Shown piece after piece: positions 1-6,462 of a stretch of 10,873 bases of DNA. The position numbers were made by a program, and so were the translations under genes. The notes under the pieces were generated by a model that was given only the letters and a program-made list of their open reading frames with translations, made no database searches and was not told the DNA's origin. How positions within the stretch are numbered: position 1 is the stretch's first letter; each line of letters starts with the position of its first letter. This DNA comes from JBFGFG01 sp041627475 (lineage in GTDB: Bacteria > Actinomycetota > Nitriliruptoria > Nitriliruptorales > Nitriliruptoraceae). The stretch is taken from NCBI GenBank assembly GCA_041627475.1, contig JBFKQZ010000089.1:1-10873 (forward strand), given 5' to 3'.

Positions 1-153
1 GAGGGCCGGGATGTAGTCGGCGAGCAGCCCCTGCGATGCCAGTGGCCGGCACTCCTCCGCCACCTCCTCGAGCAGCTGCTGCAGCTCCGGCGTGCTCGGT
101 GTCGGCGTGCGGCCACCGAAGGCCGGGACGCTGCGTTCGTCGACTGACTGCAC
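1..153 (-). CDS. glsA: Glutaminase A, N-terminal fragment (cut by window edge)
   Basis: This is the first 51 codons of a gene that continues beyond the left edge. The start is GTG at 153-151, preceded at good spacing by an AAGGAG ribosome binding site (about 158-166, read on the minus strand). The peptide contains LLEEVAEECRPLASQGLLAD followed by YIPAL. This matches the conserved N-terminal helix of bacterial glutaminases, whose usual form is ..EC.pla.GkvADYIPeLa. The family is a serine-dependent beta-lactamase-like hydrolase that converts glutamine to glutamate and ammonia in the cytoplasm. The catalytic Ser-x-x-Lys lies outside the window, so activity cannot be judged. It is divergent from the HD-domain gene, with 85 bp between the starts. 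The short match is distinctive, but it is only about 25 informative residues. Confidence 0.72.
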   Translation of the reverse strand, partial: MQSVDERSVPAFGGRTPTPSTPELQQLLEEVAEECRPLASQGLLADYIPAL

Positions 154-238
154 GGGGACTCCTTCGGGGGGTGATCGGCACGTGCCCCGCCAGCGTCGTG
201 GGATTCGTCCCGGACTACCGTCCGCACGAGGAGGGGCC

Positions 239-988
239 ATGGGCGAACCGCTGATCAGCTACGACTGGTGCCGGGAGACCGGCGGGGCGCTGACGCCCGC
301 GCAACGGCGGACGCTGCTGCTCCGCTCGCTGCGCACGTACGGGGCGCAGGTCAAGGACATCGCCCGGCTCGCCAGCGGTCGCCGGTCGACCGAGCCCGTT
401 CGTCTGCCGACGGCGCCGGACGGCGCATTGATCGACGCGGCGGTCGAGGCAGCTCGCGACCAGGGGCCGGACATCGAGGGCCACGGGTTCCGCACCTGGC
501 TGTTCGGCGGGGCGCTGGCGGACCGCGACGGGGTGGACCTCGACCCCGAGCTGTTCTGCGTCGCGGCGATCGTCCACGACGCCGGCGGTGCACAGGCGGT
601 GGGTGGCGAGGACTTCACGATCCGGTCGGCAGACATCGCCATGGCGGCCCTGGACCTGCACGGCGGCGACTTCAGCGCGGACCGGCGCACGGCGCTGCGG
701 GACGGGATCGTCGCCCACGCCACGGCCGGCGTCCGCCCCGACGAGTCGGCGATCGGCGCCTACGTCCAGGCCGGTGCCCTGCTGGACCTGGCCGGCATGC
801 GGATCACGGACCTGCCCGGCGACACCATCCGTGAGGTCTTCCAGCGGCATCCTGCCGGCACGGTGAAGCAGACGATCGTCCGGGTGATCGACGAGGAGGC
901 GCGCGCCGTGCCCGAGGGTCGTTTCGCGCTGTCTCGGCGACTCGGTCTGGCACTGGCCGTCAGGGCCTCCCCGACGCTCCGACGCTGA
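239..988 (+). CDS. HD-domain protein (metal-dependent hydrolase fold, cyanamide-hydratase-like layout)
   Basis: The product is 249 residues. I chose ATG 239 because GAGGAGGGG lies just upstream (about 228-236). An in-frame ATG at 92 has no such site, and the extra residues it adds are low-complexity. HD-superfamily ligands are visible: H82 (GHGFRTWLFG), the H113-D114 doublet (AAIVHDAGG) and a downstream D183 (LLDLAG), with another candidate His at 160 (GIVAHATAG). HD proteins bind one or two metals and are usually phosphohydrolases or related hydrolases. The GHxxRTxxFG ... PELFCVAAxxHD pattern resembles the cyanamide hydratase-type and uncharacterised HD proteins rather than the HD-GYP or RelA types. 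The substrate cannot be deduced. There is no signal peptide or membrane segment. It is divergent from glutaminase and convergent with the lipoprotein gene 28 bp downstream, with no clear terminator between them. Confidence 0.78.
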   Translation: MGEPLISYDWCRETGGALTPAQRRTLLLRSLRTYGAQVKDIARLASGRRSTEPVRLPTAPDGALIDAAVEAARDQGPDIEGHGFRTWLFGGALADRDGVDLDPELFCVAAIVHDAGGAQAVGGEDFTIRSADIAMAALDLHGGDFSADRRTALRDGIVAHATAGVRPDESAIGAYVQAGALLDLAGMRITDLPGDTIREVFQRHPAGTVKQTIVRVIDEEARAVPEGRFALSRRLGLALAVRASPTLRR

Positions 989-1016
989 CGGCACGGCCCC
1001 GCCCCGCGCACACGCC

Positions 1017-1427
1017 TCAGCACTCCCACCCGTACTCCCGGACCTCGGTGTCGAGCCATGCCTCGATGCCGCTGTCGGAGACGTAGTGCGCCATCCCGTC
1101 GTCGTAGATCGTCAGCGTCCCGACGTCGTCCCCCGGCCCGGGTGCGACGACCGCCAGCACGAGGCCGGCCGCCAGGACGAGGTCCGGGTGCTCCGCGACC
1201 GGGGCACCGAGGTAGTCGTCCGGGTCGACCTGGTCCTGCCGCTCGAGTGGGTAGAACGCCCGGCCGTCAGCGAGCTCGAGGACCTCGTTGCCGCACGCGT
1301 AGTAGTAGTCGACGTCCTCGACGACCTCGACCACCGCCGGGGTCGTCCCCGGCGCCAGAGGGTCCGTCGACCCGCCGCAGCCCGCAGCTGCAGCCACGAG
1401 CACCACACCCATGATGATCCGTCGCAC
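1017..1427 (-). CDS. Small putative lipoprotein, function unknown
   Basis: The product is 136 residues. The start is GTG at 1427-1425, with AGGAG six bases upstream. The in-frame ATG at residue 6 would remove the basic n-region. The N-terminus is a short type II signal peptide: MRRII, a hydrophobic run GVVLVAAAA, then a lipobox ending AAGC with C17 as the probable lipidated cysteine. A Gly/Ser/Pro-rich linker follows. The mature part (about residues 30-136) is acidic and has two further cysteines: C40 in YYYACGNEV and the C-terminal C136 in YGWEC. These could form a disulfide outside the membrane. I do not recognise a family. It is divergent from the methyltransferase gene (123 bp between starts) and convergent with the HD gene. 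A much longer open frame extends upstream on this strand, but it runs antisense through the methyltransferase and is not coding. Confidence 0.7.
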   Translation of the reverse strand: MRRIIMGVVLVAAAAGCGGSTDPLAPGTTPAVVEVVEDVDYYYACGNEVLELADGRAFYPLERQDQVDPDDYLGAPVAEHPDLVLAAGLVLAVVAPGPGDDVGTLTIYDDGMAHYVSDSGIEAWLDTEVREYGWEC

Positions 1428-1550
1428 CGTCTGCTCCTGGTCGCGGTGGGACGTTGGACGCCACCCGGGGCCGCTCGGTTCCCGGCCCGGACGACCGGGA
1501 CCATAGGTTGGTCGCGTCCGACGCAGCTGCCGCAACCCGCGCGAGGGACG

Positions 1551-2465
1551 ATGACCACGGCCTACCTGGCGCCCGAGGGGCACGAGGCGGAGCTCGACGA
1601 GGAGCTCGCCCGGGCCGGTGCCGCCGTGGTCCAGCAGCTCGGGAGGCTGCGGGTCGTCGAGGGACGTCCGGTCCACGCGGCGTGGGCGGCGAACACGTGG
1701 TGGGACGCCGAGCGCATCCCGGTCGACTCGATCGGGGACGCGGCCCGCAGGCTGCGGGACCGGCAGCGCAACTGGGCGCTGTACGAGCCGCCCGAGCACC
1801 GTGGGCGGGCCGAGCTGGTCGCCGAGAAGCTCCCGTACGTGGCGGCCAGGCCGCTCGAGCTCGGCGAGGTCGCGCCGGACGCGCCGCTGGGGTCGTGGAC
1901 GCTGCTCGACCGTGACCTCGTCCTGGCCGCGACGCGCTGCTCGAACCCGTTCCCCAACGGCGAGCCCACGTTCGTCGAGGACCGCACCGGGCCGCCCAGC
2001 CGTGCCTACCTGAAGCTGTGGGAGACCTTCGCCCTGCTGCGCCAGCAGCCCGCACCGGGCGAGCGCTGTCTCGACCTCGGTGCCACGCCGGGCGGCTGGA
2101 CGTGGCTGCTGGCTCGGACCGGCGCAGACGTGACTGCCGTCGACAAGGCACCGCTGGACCCGACCGTCGCAGCGCTCGACAACGTGACCTTCGTCGAGGG
2201 CTCGGCCTTCGCGCTCGATCCCGAGGACGTCGGTCCGGTCGACTGGTGGTGCAGCGACATCATCGCCTACCCCGGGCGTCTGCTCGGACTCGTCGAGCGC
2301 TGGCTGGCGTCCGGGCTGGTGCGCAACCTGGTCTGCACGATCAAGTTCCAGGGCGCGACGGACTTCGACGAGATCGCCCGGTGGAAGGCGCTGCCGGACG
2401 CCCGGGTGTTCCACCTCCACAACAACAAGCACGAGCTGACGTGCGCGATCCTCGGAGCGGCATGA
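1551..2465 (+). CDS. FtsJ/RlmM-like SAM-dependent RNA 2'-O-methyltransferase
   Basis: The product is 304 residues. ATG 1551 has a GAGGG site about five bases upstream. The C-terminal half is a Rossmann methyltransferase of the FtsJ/RrmJ group. It has a PSRAYLKLWE helix, SAM motif I LDLGATPGGW (174-183), an acidic end of beta-2 (AVDKA, D198), CSDI, TIKF and KHELT. The catalytic K-D-K-E tetrad of RNA 2'-O-methyltransferases appears intact as K155, D236, K265 and E295. The order and the SRAYLKL segment point to the RlmM branch (E. coli RlmM methylates C2498 of 23S rRNA). At 304 residues it is shorter than E. coli RlmM (about 366). The N-terminal 140 residues are divergent and presumably bind RNA. 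The stop codon overlaps the start of the next gene (ATGA), so the two are probably translationally coupled. The family is clear; the exact target nucleotide is inference. Confidence 0.85.
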   Translation: MTTAYLAPEGHEAELDEELARAGAAVVQQLGRLRVVEGRPVHAAWAANTWWDAERIPVDSIGDAARRLRDRQRNWALYEPPEHRGRAELVAEKLPYVAARPLELGEVAPDAPLGSWTLLDRDLVLAATRCSNPFPNGEPTFVEDRTGPPSRAYLKLWETFALLRQQPAPGERCLDLGATPGGWTWLLARTGADVTAVDKAPLDPTVAALDNVTFVEGSAFALDPEDVGPVDWWCSDIIAYPGRLLGLVERWLASGLVRNLVCTIKFQGATDFDEIARWKALPDARVFHLHNNKHELTCAILGAA

Positions 2466-2872
2466 GCGGGAGCTTCACGGTGATCCACGACGACCGGCTG
2501 GAACGCAACAAGGAGACGGTCCTCGCGTTCTACGACCTGATGTTCAACCAGTGCCGTCCCGCCGAGGCCATCGAGCGCTACGCGGGTGACCACTACGCGC
2601 AGCACAACCCCCACGTCGGGGACGGCGGTGAGGCCTTCGTCGAGTACTTCGAGCGCATGGCGGAGGAGTACCCCGGGAAGCACGTCGAGTTCGTCCGCGT
2701 CATCGCCGAGGGTGACCACGTGGTGCTGCACTGCCGGCAGACCTGGCCGGACGAGGAGGTCTGGGCGGGGATCGACATCTTCCGGCTCGACCGCGACGGT
2801 CGCATCGTCGAGCACTGGGACGTGCTGCAGCAGGTCCCACGGGAGTCGGCCAACGACAACGGGATGTTCTGA
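2462..2872 (+). CDS. SnoaL-like / NTF2-fold protein (predicted aldol-condensation type)
   Basis: The product is 136 residues. ATG 2462 overlaps the TGA of the methyltransferase gene in an ATGA junction, which supports this start. The sequence has the layout of the SnoaL-like family within the NTF2/cystatin-like fold. There is an N-terminal helix with NKETVLAFYDLMFNQ, a Y45/QHNP (47-50) segment, then GGEAFVEYFERMAEEYPG, the strand HVVLHCRQTW, and a closing strand with DIFRLDRDGRIVEHWDVLQ. The QHNP and EHWDVLQ segments are typical of the group annotated as predicted SnoaL-like aldol-condensation-catalysing enzymes. The fold forms a cone-shaped small-molecule pocket, and the real substrate is unknown for most members. 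It is cytoplasmic, with no signal peptide. The operon link to an RNA methyltransferase does not suggest a shared pathway. Confidence 0.82.
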   Translation: MSGSFTVIHDDRLERNKETVLAFYDLMFNQCRPAEAIERYAGDHYAQHNPHVGDGGEAFVEYFERMAEEYPGKHVEFVRVIAEGDHVVLHCRQTWPDEEVWAGIDIFRLDRDGRIVEHWDVLQQVPRESANDNGMF

Positions 2873-2927
2873 CGCGACGCGCGGCAGGGCTCCGGGCATG
2901 CTGGGCCCGAACGGACCGGGGGCAGGC

Positions 2928-3275
2928 ATGGGAACCAGGAAGGACTACAAGGGGCCCCTCGACGCCTTCGACCGCTACGACGCCGCCATCGACCGCGTCG
3001 AGGGCGTGGACCGCAAGGGCGCGGCGAACCCCTACACGTCCGGGAACGGCTGGATGGCGACGTTCCTCGGCAAGCAGGGCGAGGTGGCGATCCGCCTCGG
3101 CGAGGACGAACTCACCGCGTTCCTCGCGGAGCACGGCACCGAGAAGCCGGTCTCGTACGGCGCGGTGATGAAGGACTTCGCGATCGTGCCCGAGGCGCTG
3201 GTCGCGGACGCGGACGCGCTGGCCTCGCTCGTCCGGCGCGCCCACGAGCACGTCAGCGGACTCCCTCCGAAGTAG
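2928..3275 (+). CDS. TfoX/Sxy N-terminal-like (YjbR-fold-like) small protein
   Basis: The product is 115 residues from ATG 2928, which follows a G-rich stretch ending GGGGGCAGG. An in-frame ATG at 2898 would add ten Gly/Pro-rich residues and is less likely. The protein has an N-terminal DRYDAAIDRVEGVDRKGAAN segment, then YTSGNGWMATFLGKQGEVAIRL, EDELTAFLAEHG, YGAVMKDFAIVPEAL, and ends AHEHVSGLPPK. From memory, a widespread group of small proteins has the same series (VERKG, YTS.NG.MFSFL, LALRLPE.E...FL, YGaVMKEYV.VP, YV.sLKPK). These are usually annotated as TfoX/Sxy-family or YjbR-like. The role is unknown for these stand-alone domains. The basic C-terminus and compact alpha/beta pattern fit that fold. 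It lies 55 bp after the SnoaL-like gene on the same strand and may be cotranscribed. Coding potential is strong; the family name is moderate. Confidence 0.62.
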   Translation: MGTRKDYKGPLDAFDRYDAAIDRVEGVDRKGAANPYTSGNGWMATFLGKQGEVAIRLGEDELTAFLAEHGTEKPVSYGAVMKDFAIVPEALVADADALASLVRRAHEHVSGLPPK

Positions 3276-3311
3276 GCGGCACCGCGCCGGCGCCCTGCGC
3301 ACGCCACGGAC

Positions 3312-3324
3312 GCTCCCCGGGAGC
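3312..3324. repeat. Short inverted repeat GCTCCC/GGGAGC
   Basis: The sequence is GCTCCC-C-GGGAGC, a perfect 6-bp inverted repeat around a single central base. It sits in the 125-bp gap between the TfoX-like and Nudix-like genes, about 77 bp before the chosen Nudix-like start. It is too compact for a good terminator because the loop would be three bases after losing a pair. It could be an operator half-site pair, or simply chance in GC-rich DNA. Confidence 0.2.
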
Positions 3325-3357
3325 AGCACGTGTGCCACGCGACCGTGCGGGGCACTG

Positions 3358-3400
3358 CTCGGGTGACACCCCTCTCGCCCATCCCCTCCCGGACCCGCCC
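3358..3400 (+). promoter_or_regulatory. Leader element A, shared with the leader of the HTH gene at 6613
   Basis: Immediately before the ATG at 3401 lie CGGG, CACCC, ATCCCCTCCC (3381-3390) and GGACCCGCCC (3391-3400), in this order. The HTH gene at 6613 has CGGG, CACCC, ATCCCCTCCC (6586-6595) and GGAACCGCCC (6603-6612), also ending exactly at its start codon. The ten-base block is identical and the block abutting the start matches at nine of ten positions. The main difference is a seven-base insertion between them. This supports ATG 3401 as the true start and suggests a common promoter or leader type. Its function is inference. Confidence 0.4.
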
Positions 3401-3802
3401 ATGTCGACCCTCTCCCCTCTTCCCGACGCCGCGACGACCGGTGACCTCGTCGCCGTGGCCGTCGACTGCGCGGGTCGCTGGCTGCACGTCCCCGCCCCCG
3501 GCTCCGCACCGGAACTCGGTCCGTCGCTGCCGACCACCACCACCCGTCCCGGGGAGACCGCGTTCGAGGCAGCCGTGCGCTGCTGCGCGGAGGAGTTCGG
3601 CATCGACGTGCTGCCGACCCACTCCGACGGACTGACCCCGACGGCTGACGGCGCCGGTGTCCACACGATCGTGGCGCACCCGGCCACGCCGGAGGCGCTC
3701 GCCACGGCCACGGGACTGGGTGAGGAGCATGCCGTCTGGCTGCCGAACCGCCGGGTCGCACCGCCGGTCCGCAGCGACGTCGCACCGCCCGTCGGCGCCT
3801 GA
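3401..3802 (+). CDS. Degenerate Nudix-like protein
   Basis: The product is 133 residues. ATG 3401 is chosen because the preceding leader is shared with another gene. A GTG at 3332 with GGGAG upstream would add 23 Pro-rich residues and remains possible. The N-terminal half has a strand LVAVAVDCAGRWLHVPAPG, as in Nudix domains. A Nudix-box-like segment follows at 51-68: GETAFEAAVRCCAEEFGI. The canonical box is Gx5Ex7REUxEExGU. Here the E of the RE pair is C61 and the first Gly-Gly region is replaced by SLPTTTT, although R60, E64, E65 and G67 remain. The loss suggests weak or no pyrophosphohydrolase activity, or a repurposed ligand-binding domain. The C-terminus is Pro/Val-rich. I infer a diverged Nudix relative; it could also be an unrelated small protein with a chance match. 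A hairpin overlaps the stop codon. Confidence 0.55.
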   Translation: MSTLSPLPDAATTGDLVAVAVDCAGRWLHVPAPGSAPELGPSLPTTTTRPGETAFEAAVRCCAEEFGIDVLPTHSDGLTPTADGAGVHTIVAHPATPEALATATGLGEEHAVWLPNRRVAPPVRSDVAPPVGA

Positions 3803-3811
3803 GGCACCGGC
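3791..3811 (+). terminator. Hairpin over the stop codon of the Nudix-like gene
   Basis: The arms GTCGGCGCC and GGCACCGGC can pair over nine positions with one C-A mismatch and one G-T pair, and the stop TGA forms the loop. No T-run follows. It could act as an imperfect terminator or mRNA-end stabiliser; this is inference from base pairing only. Confidence 0.25.
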
Positions 3812-3824
3812 GACCTGACGCGGG

Positions 3825-3904
3825 CTCAGTGTGCGGTCACGACGCATGTGGTGCACGGCTGCCGCCGGAGCCCCTACGCTGTGCACTCAGTTCGGCGCGG
3901 TCAC
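3825..3904 (+). repeat. Imperfect direct repeat upstream of cspA
   Basis: CTCAGT followed by GCGGTCAC occurs twice, at 3825-3840 (two-base spacer) and 3886-3904 (five-base spacer), with starts 61 bp apart. Two GTGCAC palindromes lie between or beside the copies, at 3851-3856 and 3881-3886. The 161-bp gap before cspA (3803-3963) holds no convincing gene. The repeat could be a pair of regulator sites or a small duplication. I find no strong -35/-10 pair. TACGCT at 3875-3880 and TATGAA at 3944-3949 are weak -10 candidates. Confidence 0.35.
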
Positions 3905-3963
3905 TCGCTCCACGATTCTGTGTGGGGCAACGTTCCGGACAAGTATGAAGATCGAGTACGCAC

Positions 3964-4167
3964 ATGCCAGAAGGCACAGTCAAGTGGTTCAACGCCGACA
4001 AGGGCTTCGGGTTCATCGCCCCGGCCGAGGGCGGTGACGACCTCTTCGTCCACTTCTCCGAGATCCAGTCGACGGGTTACAAGACCCTCGACGAGGGTCA
4101 GCGGGTCAGCTTCGAGGTCGGCCAGGGCCAGAAGGGCCCCCAGGCCCAGAAGGTCACGGCGCTCTGA
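3964..4167 (+). CDS. cspA: Cold-shock protein, CspA family
   Basis: The product is 67 residues, the usual length for a single cold-shock domain. The sequence begins MPEGTVKWFNADKGFGFIAP and contains the RNP1 motif KGFGFI (13-18) and an RNP2-type LFVHFSEI. It continues with GYKTLDEGQRVSFEV and ends with GPQAQKVTAL, all typical of actinobacterial CspA proteins. The five-stranded OB-fold binds single-stranded RNA or DNA and acts as an RNA chaperone in the cytoplasm. The symbol follows common usage; which paralogue it is cannot be said. The ribosome binding site is weak (CGAG about seven bases before ATG). The gene stands alone after a 161-bp gap and is followed 21 bp after its stop by a strong hairpin, so it is probably monocistronic. 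Confidence 0.95.
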   Translation: MPEGTVKWFNADKGFGFIAPAEGGDDLFVHFSEIQSTGYKTLDEGQRVSFEVGQGQKGPQAQKVTAL

Positions 4168-4188
4168 CGCCTCCTGGAACGACGTGTC

Positions 4189-4212
4189 GGACCCGGGCTT
4201 CGGCCCGGGTCC
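4189..4212. terminator. Strong hairpin between cspA and the convergent oxidoreductase gene
   Basis: GGACCCGGGC (4189-4198) and GCCCGGGTCC (4203-4212) are perfect complements over ten bases, closing a TTCG tetraloop. On the plus strand the stem is followed by only a partial T-rich stretch (TTCGCTGTCT). The position, 21 bp after the cspA stop and 33 bp beyond the end of the minus-strand oxidoreductase gene, suits a terminator serving both directions. On the minus strand the loop would read CGAA. Confidence 0.8.
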
Positions 4213-4245
4213 TTCGCTGTCTGCAGGGATCCGTGCCCGGTCCCG

Positions 4246-6462
4246 TCAGCTGATCGGGGCGAGGGTGACCGGGATCCCGTTGAGGACCGCGTTGCCGGAG
4301 AGCGGGTCGACCGCGAGGTGATCGGTCAGCTCGTTGCTGTTGGGGCCGCCGACCTTCGCGGCGACCGTGAGCTCGATCCCGTCCTCGTCGTTGCCGAACC
4401 CGTGTGGCAGGCAGACGGTGCCTGGCGCGATGTCCTCGGTGACGTCGACCAGGACCTCCACCGCACCGACGCGTGAGGCCAGCCGAGCCGTGCCGCCGTC
4501 GGTGACACCGTGCGCAGCCGCGTCGTCGGGGTGGACCTGCAGTCCGTGCAACGGCTTCGACCCGGTCAGCGACGGGACGTTCTGGCCCCACGAGTTGTTC
4601 GTGCGGATGTGCCGACGTCCGATGAGGCGCAGGCCGTCGTCGGGCTCGTCGAGGCTGGCGCGCAGTCGCTGGACGTCGTCGACGAGCGCCGGCGGTGCGA
4701 GCTCGACCCGGCCGCTCGCGGTGCACAGGGCCTCGGGCAGTCGCGGCTCGAGCGGGCCGTGGTCGATGCCGCTCGGGTTGGCGAGCATGGTCGGCATGCA
4801 GAGCCCGTCGGTGCCACGACCGGCGCCGTGCGGGCCGGCCCGCCACAGCAGGTCGACGACCGCGTCGGGCCCGCGCAGTCCGTCGGTGAGCTCCAGCGCC
4901 TCCTCCAGCGTGAGACCGGCGAGCCGCGAGTCCTCGGCGTTGGCGACGCGCTTGACGACCTCGGCGAGGACGAACTGGTTCGCGGCGTCGGTGTCGACGG
5001 GCAGTTCGGCGCCCATCGCGATCGCCGCGAGCGTCAGCAGGATCTCCCACTCGTGCAGCGCCCCCTCGGGCAGGGGCAGCACCGGCGGCGAGTAGCTGGT
5101 CACGTTGCGCACCGTGAGCGCCTGGAACCCGAGCTCGGGATGCGGCTCGTGCAGCGGTCCGGGCGGGGGCAGGATGACGTCGGCGTGGCGGCTGGTCGCG
5201 GTGACGTACGGGTCGACGCAGACGAGCAGGTCCAGCCCGTCGAGCGCCTCCTCGAAGGCCGCGGTGTTGGGCGTCGACCGCGCCGGGTTGCCGGCGTTGA
5301 CGAACAACGCACGCAGCTGGCCCTCCCCCGGCGTCGTCATCTCCTCGGTCATCGTCGCCGCGGGCAGCTCACCGTTGGCCTCCGGCAGCCCGCGGACACG
5401 ACTGGTCCAGCGCGCGCGGCTGTACGGCCTGGGCCGCTTGCCGACCTCCGCCGAGGGGTTGGCGAACATCGCGCCGCCCTCGCTGTCCAGCGCCCCGACG
5501 AGCACGTTGCACACGTCGACGAGCCAGGCTGCGAGCGTCCCGAACTCGACCGTGTGCGTCCCGATGCGGCCGTAGACGACGGGCCGCTCGGCGGCTGCGA
5601 GGTCACGGGCGAGCTGGCGGATCGTGTCGGCCGGCACGCGGGTGCGCTCGGCGACGGCCTCCGGGGTGAACGGGGCGAGGGCCGCCAGCGCCTCCTCGAG
5701 CCCGTCGACGAGGTCCTCGAGGCGCCCCAGTCGCAGCAGGCCCTCCTCGGCGATCGTCGTCGCGAGGGCGGCCAGCAGCAGCGCGTCGGTGCCGGGCCGG
5801 ATCGCGACGTGCTGGTCGGCCTTCGCGGCCGTGCGGGTCCGGCGCGGGTCCACGACGACCAGCCTCCCGCCGCGGTCGCGCAGTGCGTCCAGCCGGCCCG
5901 GCACGTCCGGGGCGGACAGCAGCGAGCCGTTGCTCATCCGCGGGTTGGCGCCGAGGAGCAGCAGGAAGTCGGTGCGGTCGATGTCGGGGACGGGGATCAG
6001 CAGCGGGCCGCCGAACAGCAGGCCGCTCGAGACGTGCTTGGGCATCTGGTCGACGGTCGAGGCGGAGTACACGTGCTTCGTGCGCAGCGCCTTGATGAGC
6101 GGCTTGGCGTAGACCTGCCCGGCCGCCGTGTGGATCGTCGGGTTGCCGAGGTAGATCCCGGTCGCGCCGTGCCCGTGCTCGGCCACGACCGCACCCAGCC
6201 GCTCGGCCACGAACGCGAAGGCCTCGTCCCACGACGCGTCCCGCCAACCCTCCCCGTCCCTGATCACCGGGCCGGTCAGGCGGTCGGGGTCCTGGGCGAG
6301 CTCGCCGAACGTGGCGCCCTTCGGGCAGAGGTAGCCCTTCGAGAACGGGTCGTCCGGATCCCCCTGGACCCGAGTCACGACTCCGTCCTCGAGCGTCAGC
6401 TGCAGCCCGCAGGTGGCCTCGCACAGTGGACAGATCCGCTTGGCGGTCCCGGTGACGGACAT
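4246..6462 (-). CDS. Molybdopterin-dependent oxidoreductase (formate dehydrogenase/BisC-like superfamily), substrate unknown
   Basis: The product is 738 residues. ATG at 6462-6460 has GGGAG six bases upstream; the open frame continues further but without support. The N-terminus carries the [4Fe-4S] motif CPLCEATC with Cys 11, 14, 18, then Cys 46 in GYLCPKG, as in periplasmic nitrate reductase and formate dehydrogenase relatives. The catalytic body follows (about 55-600), with LGANPRMSNGS and VVDPRRTRTA pterin-binding segments. The C-terminal molybdopterin-dinucleotide-binding domain (about 625-738) contains TNNSWGQNVPSLTGSK and LPHGFGND. The expected Mo-ligand segment reads SASTVDQMPKH (about 133-143) and has no Cys or Sec; D138 or a hydroxyl residue is a possible ligand. 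There is no Tat signal, so it is cytoplasmic. No electron-transfer subunit or cofactor gene is adjacent. It may belong with the single-subunit mycobacterial Rv0197-like group; that is recall, not a search. Confidence 0.88.
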   Translation of the reverse strand: MSVTGTAKRICPLCEATCGLQLTLEDGVVTRVQGDPDDPFSKGYLCPKGATFGELAQDPDRLTGPVIRDGEGWRDASWDEAFAFVAERLGAVVAEHGHGATGIYLGNPTIHTAAGQVYAKPLIKALRTKHVYSASTVDQMPKHVSSGLLFGGPLLIPVPDIDRTDFLLLLGANPRMSNGSLLSAPDVPGRLDALRDRGGRLVVVDPRRTRTAAKADQHVAIRPGTDALLLAALATTIAEEGLLRLGRLEDLVDGLEEALAALAPFTPEAVAERTRVPADTIRQLARDLAAAERPVVYGRIGTHTVEFGTLAAWLVDVCNVLVGALDSEGGAMFANPSAEVGKRPRPYSRARWTSRVRGLPEANGELPAATMTEEMTTPGEGQLRALFVNAGNPARSTPNTAAFEEALDGLDLLVCVDPYVTATSRHADVILPPPGPLHEPHPELGFQALTVRNVTSYSPPVLPLPEGALHEWEILLTLAAIAMGAELPVDTDAANQFVLAEVVKRVANAEDSRLAGLTLEEALELTDGLRGPDAVVDLLWRAGPHGAGRGTDGLCMPTMLANPSGIDHGPLEPRLPEALCTASGRVELAPPALVDDVQRLRASLDEPDDGLRLIGRRHIRTNNSWGQNVPSLTGSKPLHGLQVHPDDAAAHGVTDGGTARLASRVGAVEVLVDVTEDIAPGTVCLPHGFGNDEDGIELTVAAKVGGPNSNELTDHLAVDPLSGNAVLNGIPVTLAPIS

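Noticed and set aside
215..994. Minus-strand frame opposite the HD-domain gene
   Set aside because: The plus strand carries the HD motif and a good ribosome binding site. The minus frame has no recognisable domain.
1428..2432. Long upstream extension of the lipoprotein frame on the minus strand
   Set aside because: It is antisense to the methyltransferase with its intact catalytic motifs. The signal peptide and ribosome binding site fix the lipoprotein start at 1427.
3332..3400. Alternative GTG start for the Nudix-like gene with GGGAG upstream
   Set aside because: The added 23 residues are Pro-rich and not domain-like, and the leader shared with 6613 ends exactly at ATG 3401. It is not excluded, only less likely.
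2700..3886. Overlapping minus-strand frames opposite the TfoX-like and Nudix-like genes
   Set aside because: Arg/Pro/Ser-rich translations without motifs; they cover intergenic regions and known domains indiscriminately, as GC shadows do.
3944..3949. TATGAA as the -10 box of cspA
   Set aside because: No matching -35 is seen, and the transcript would start within about ten bases of the ATG, leaving no room for a ribosome binding site.
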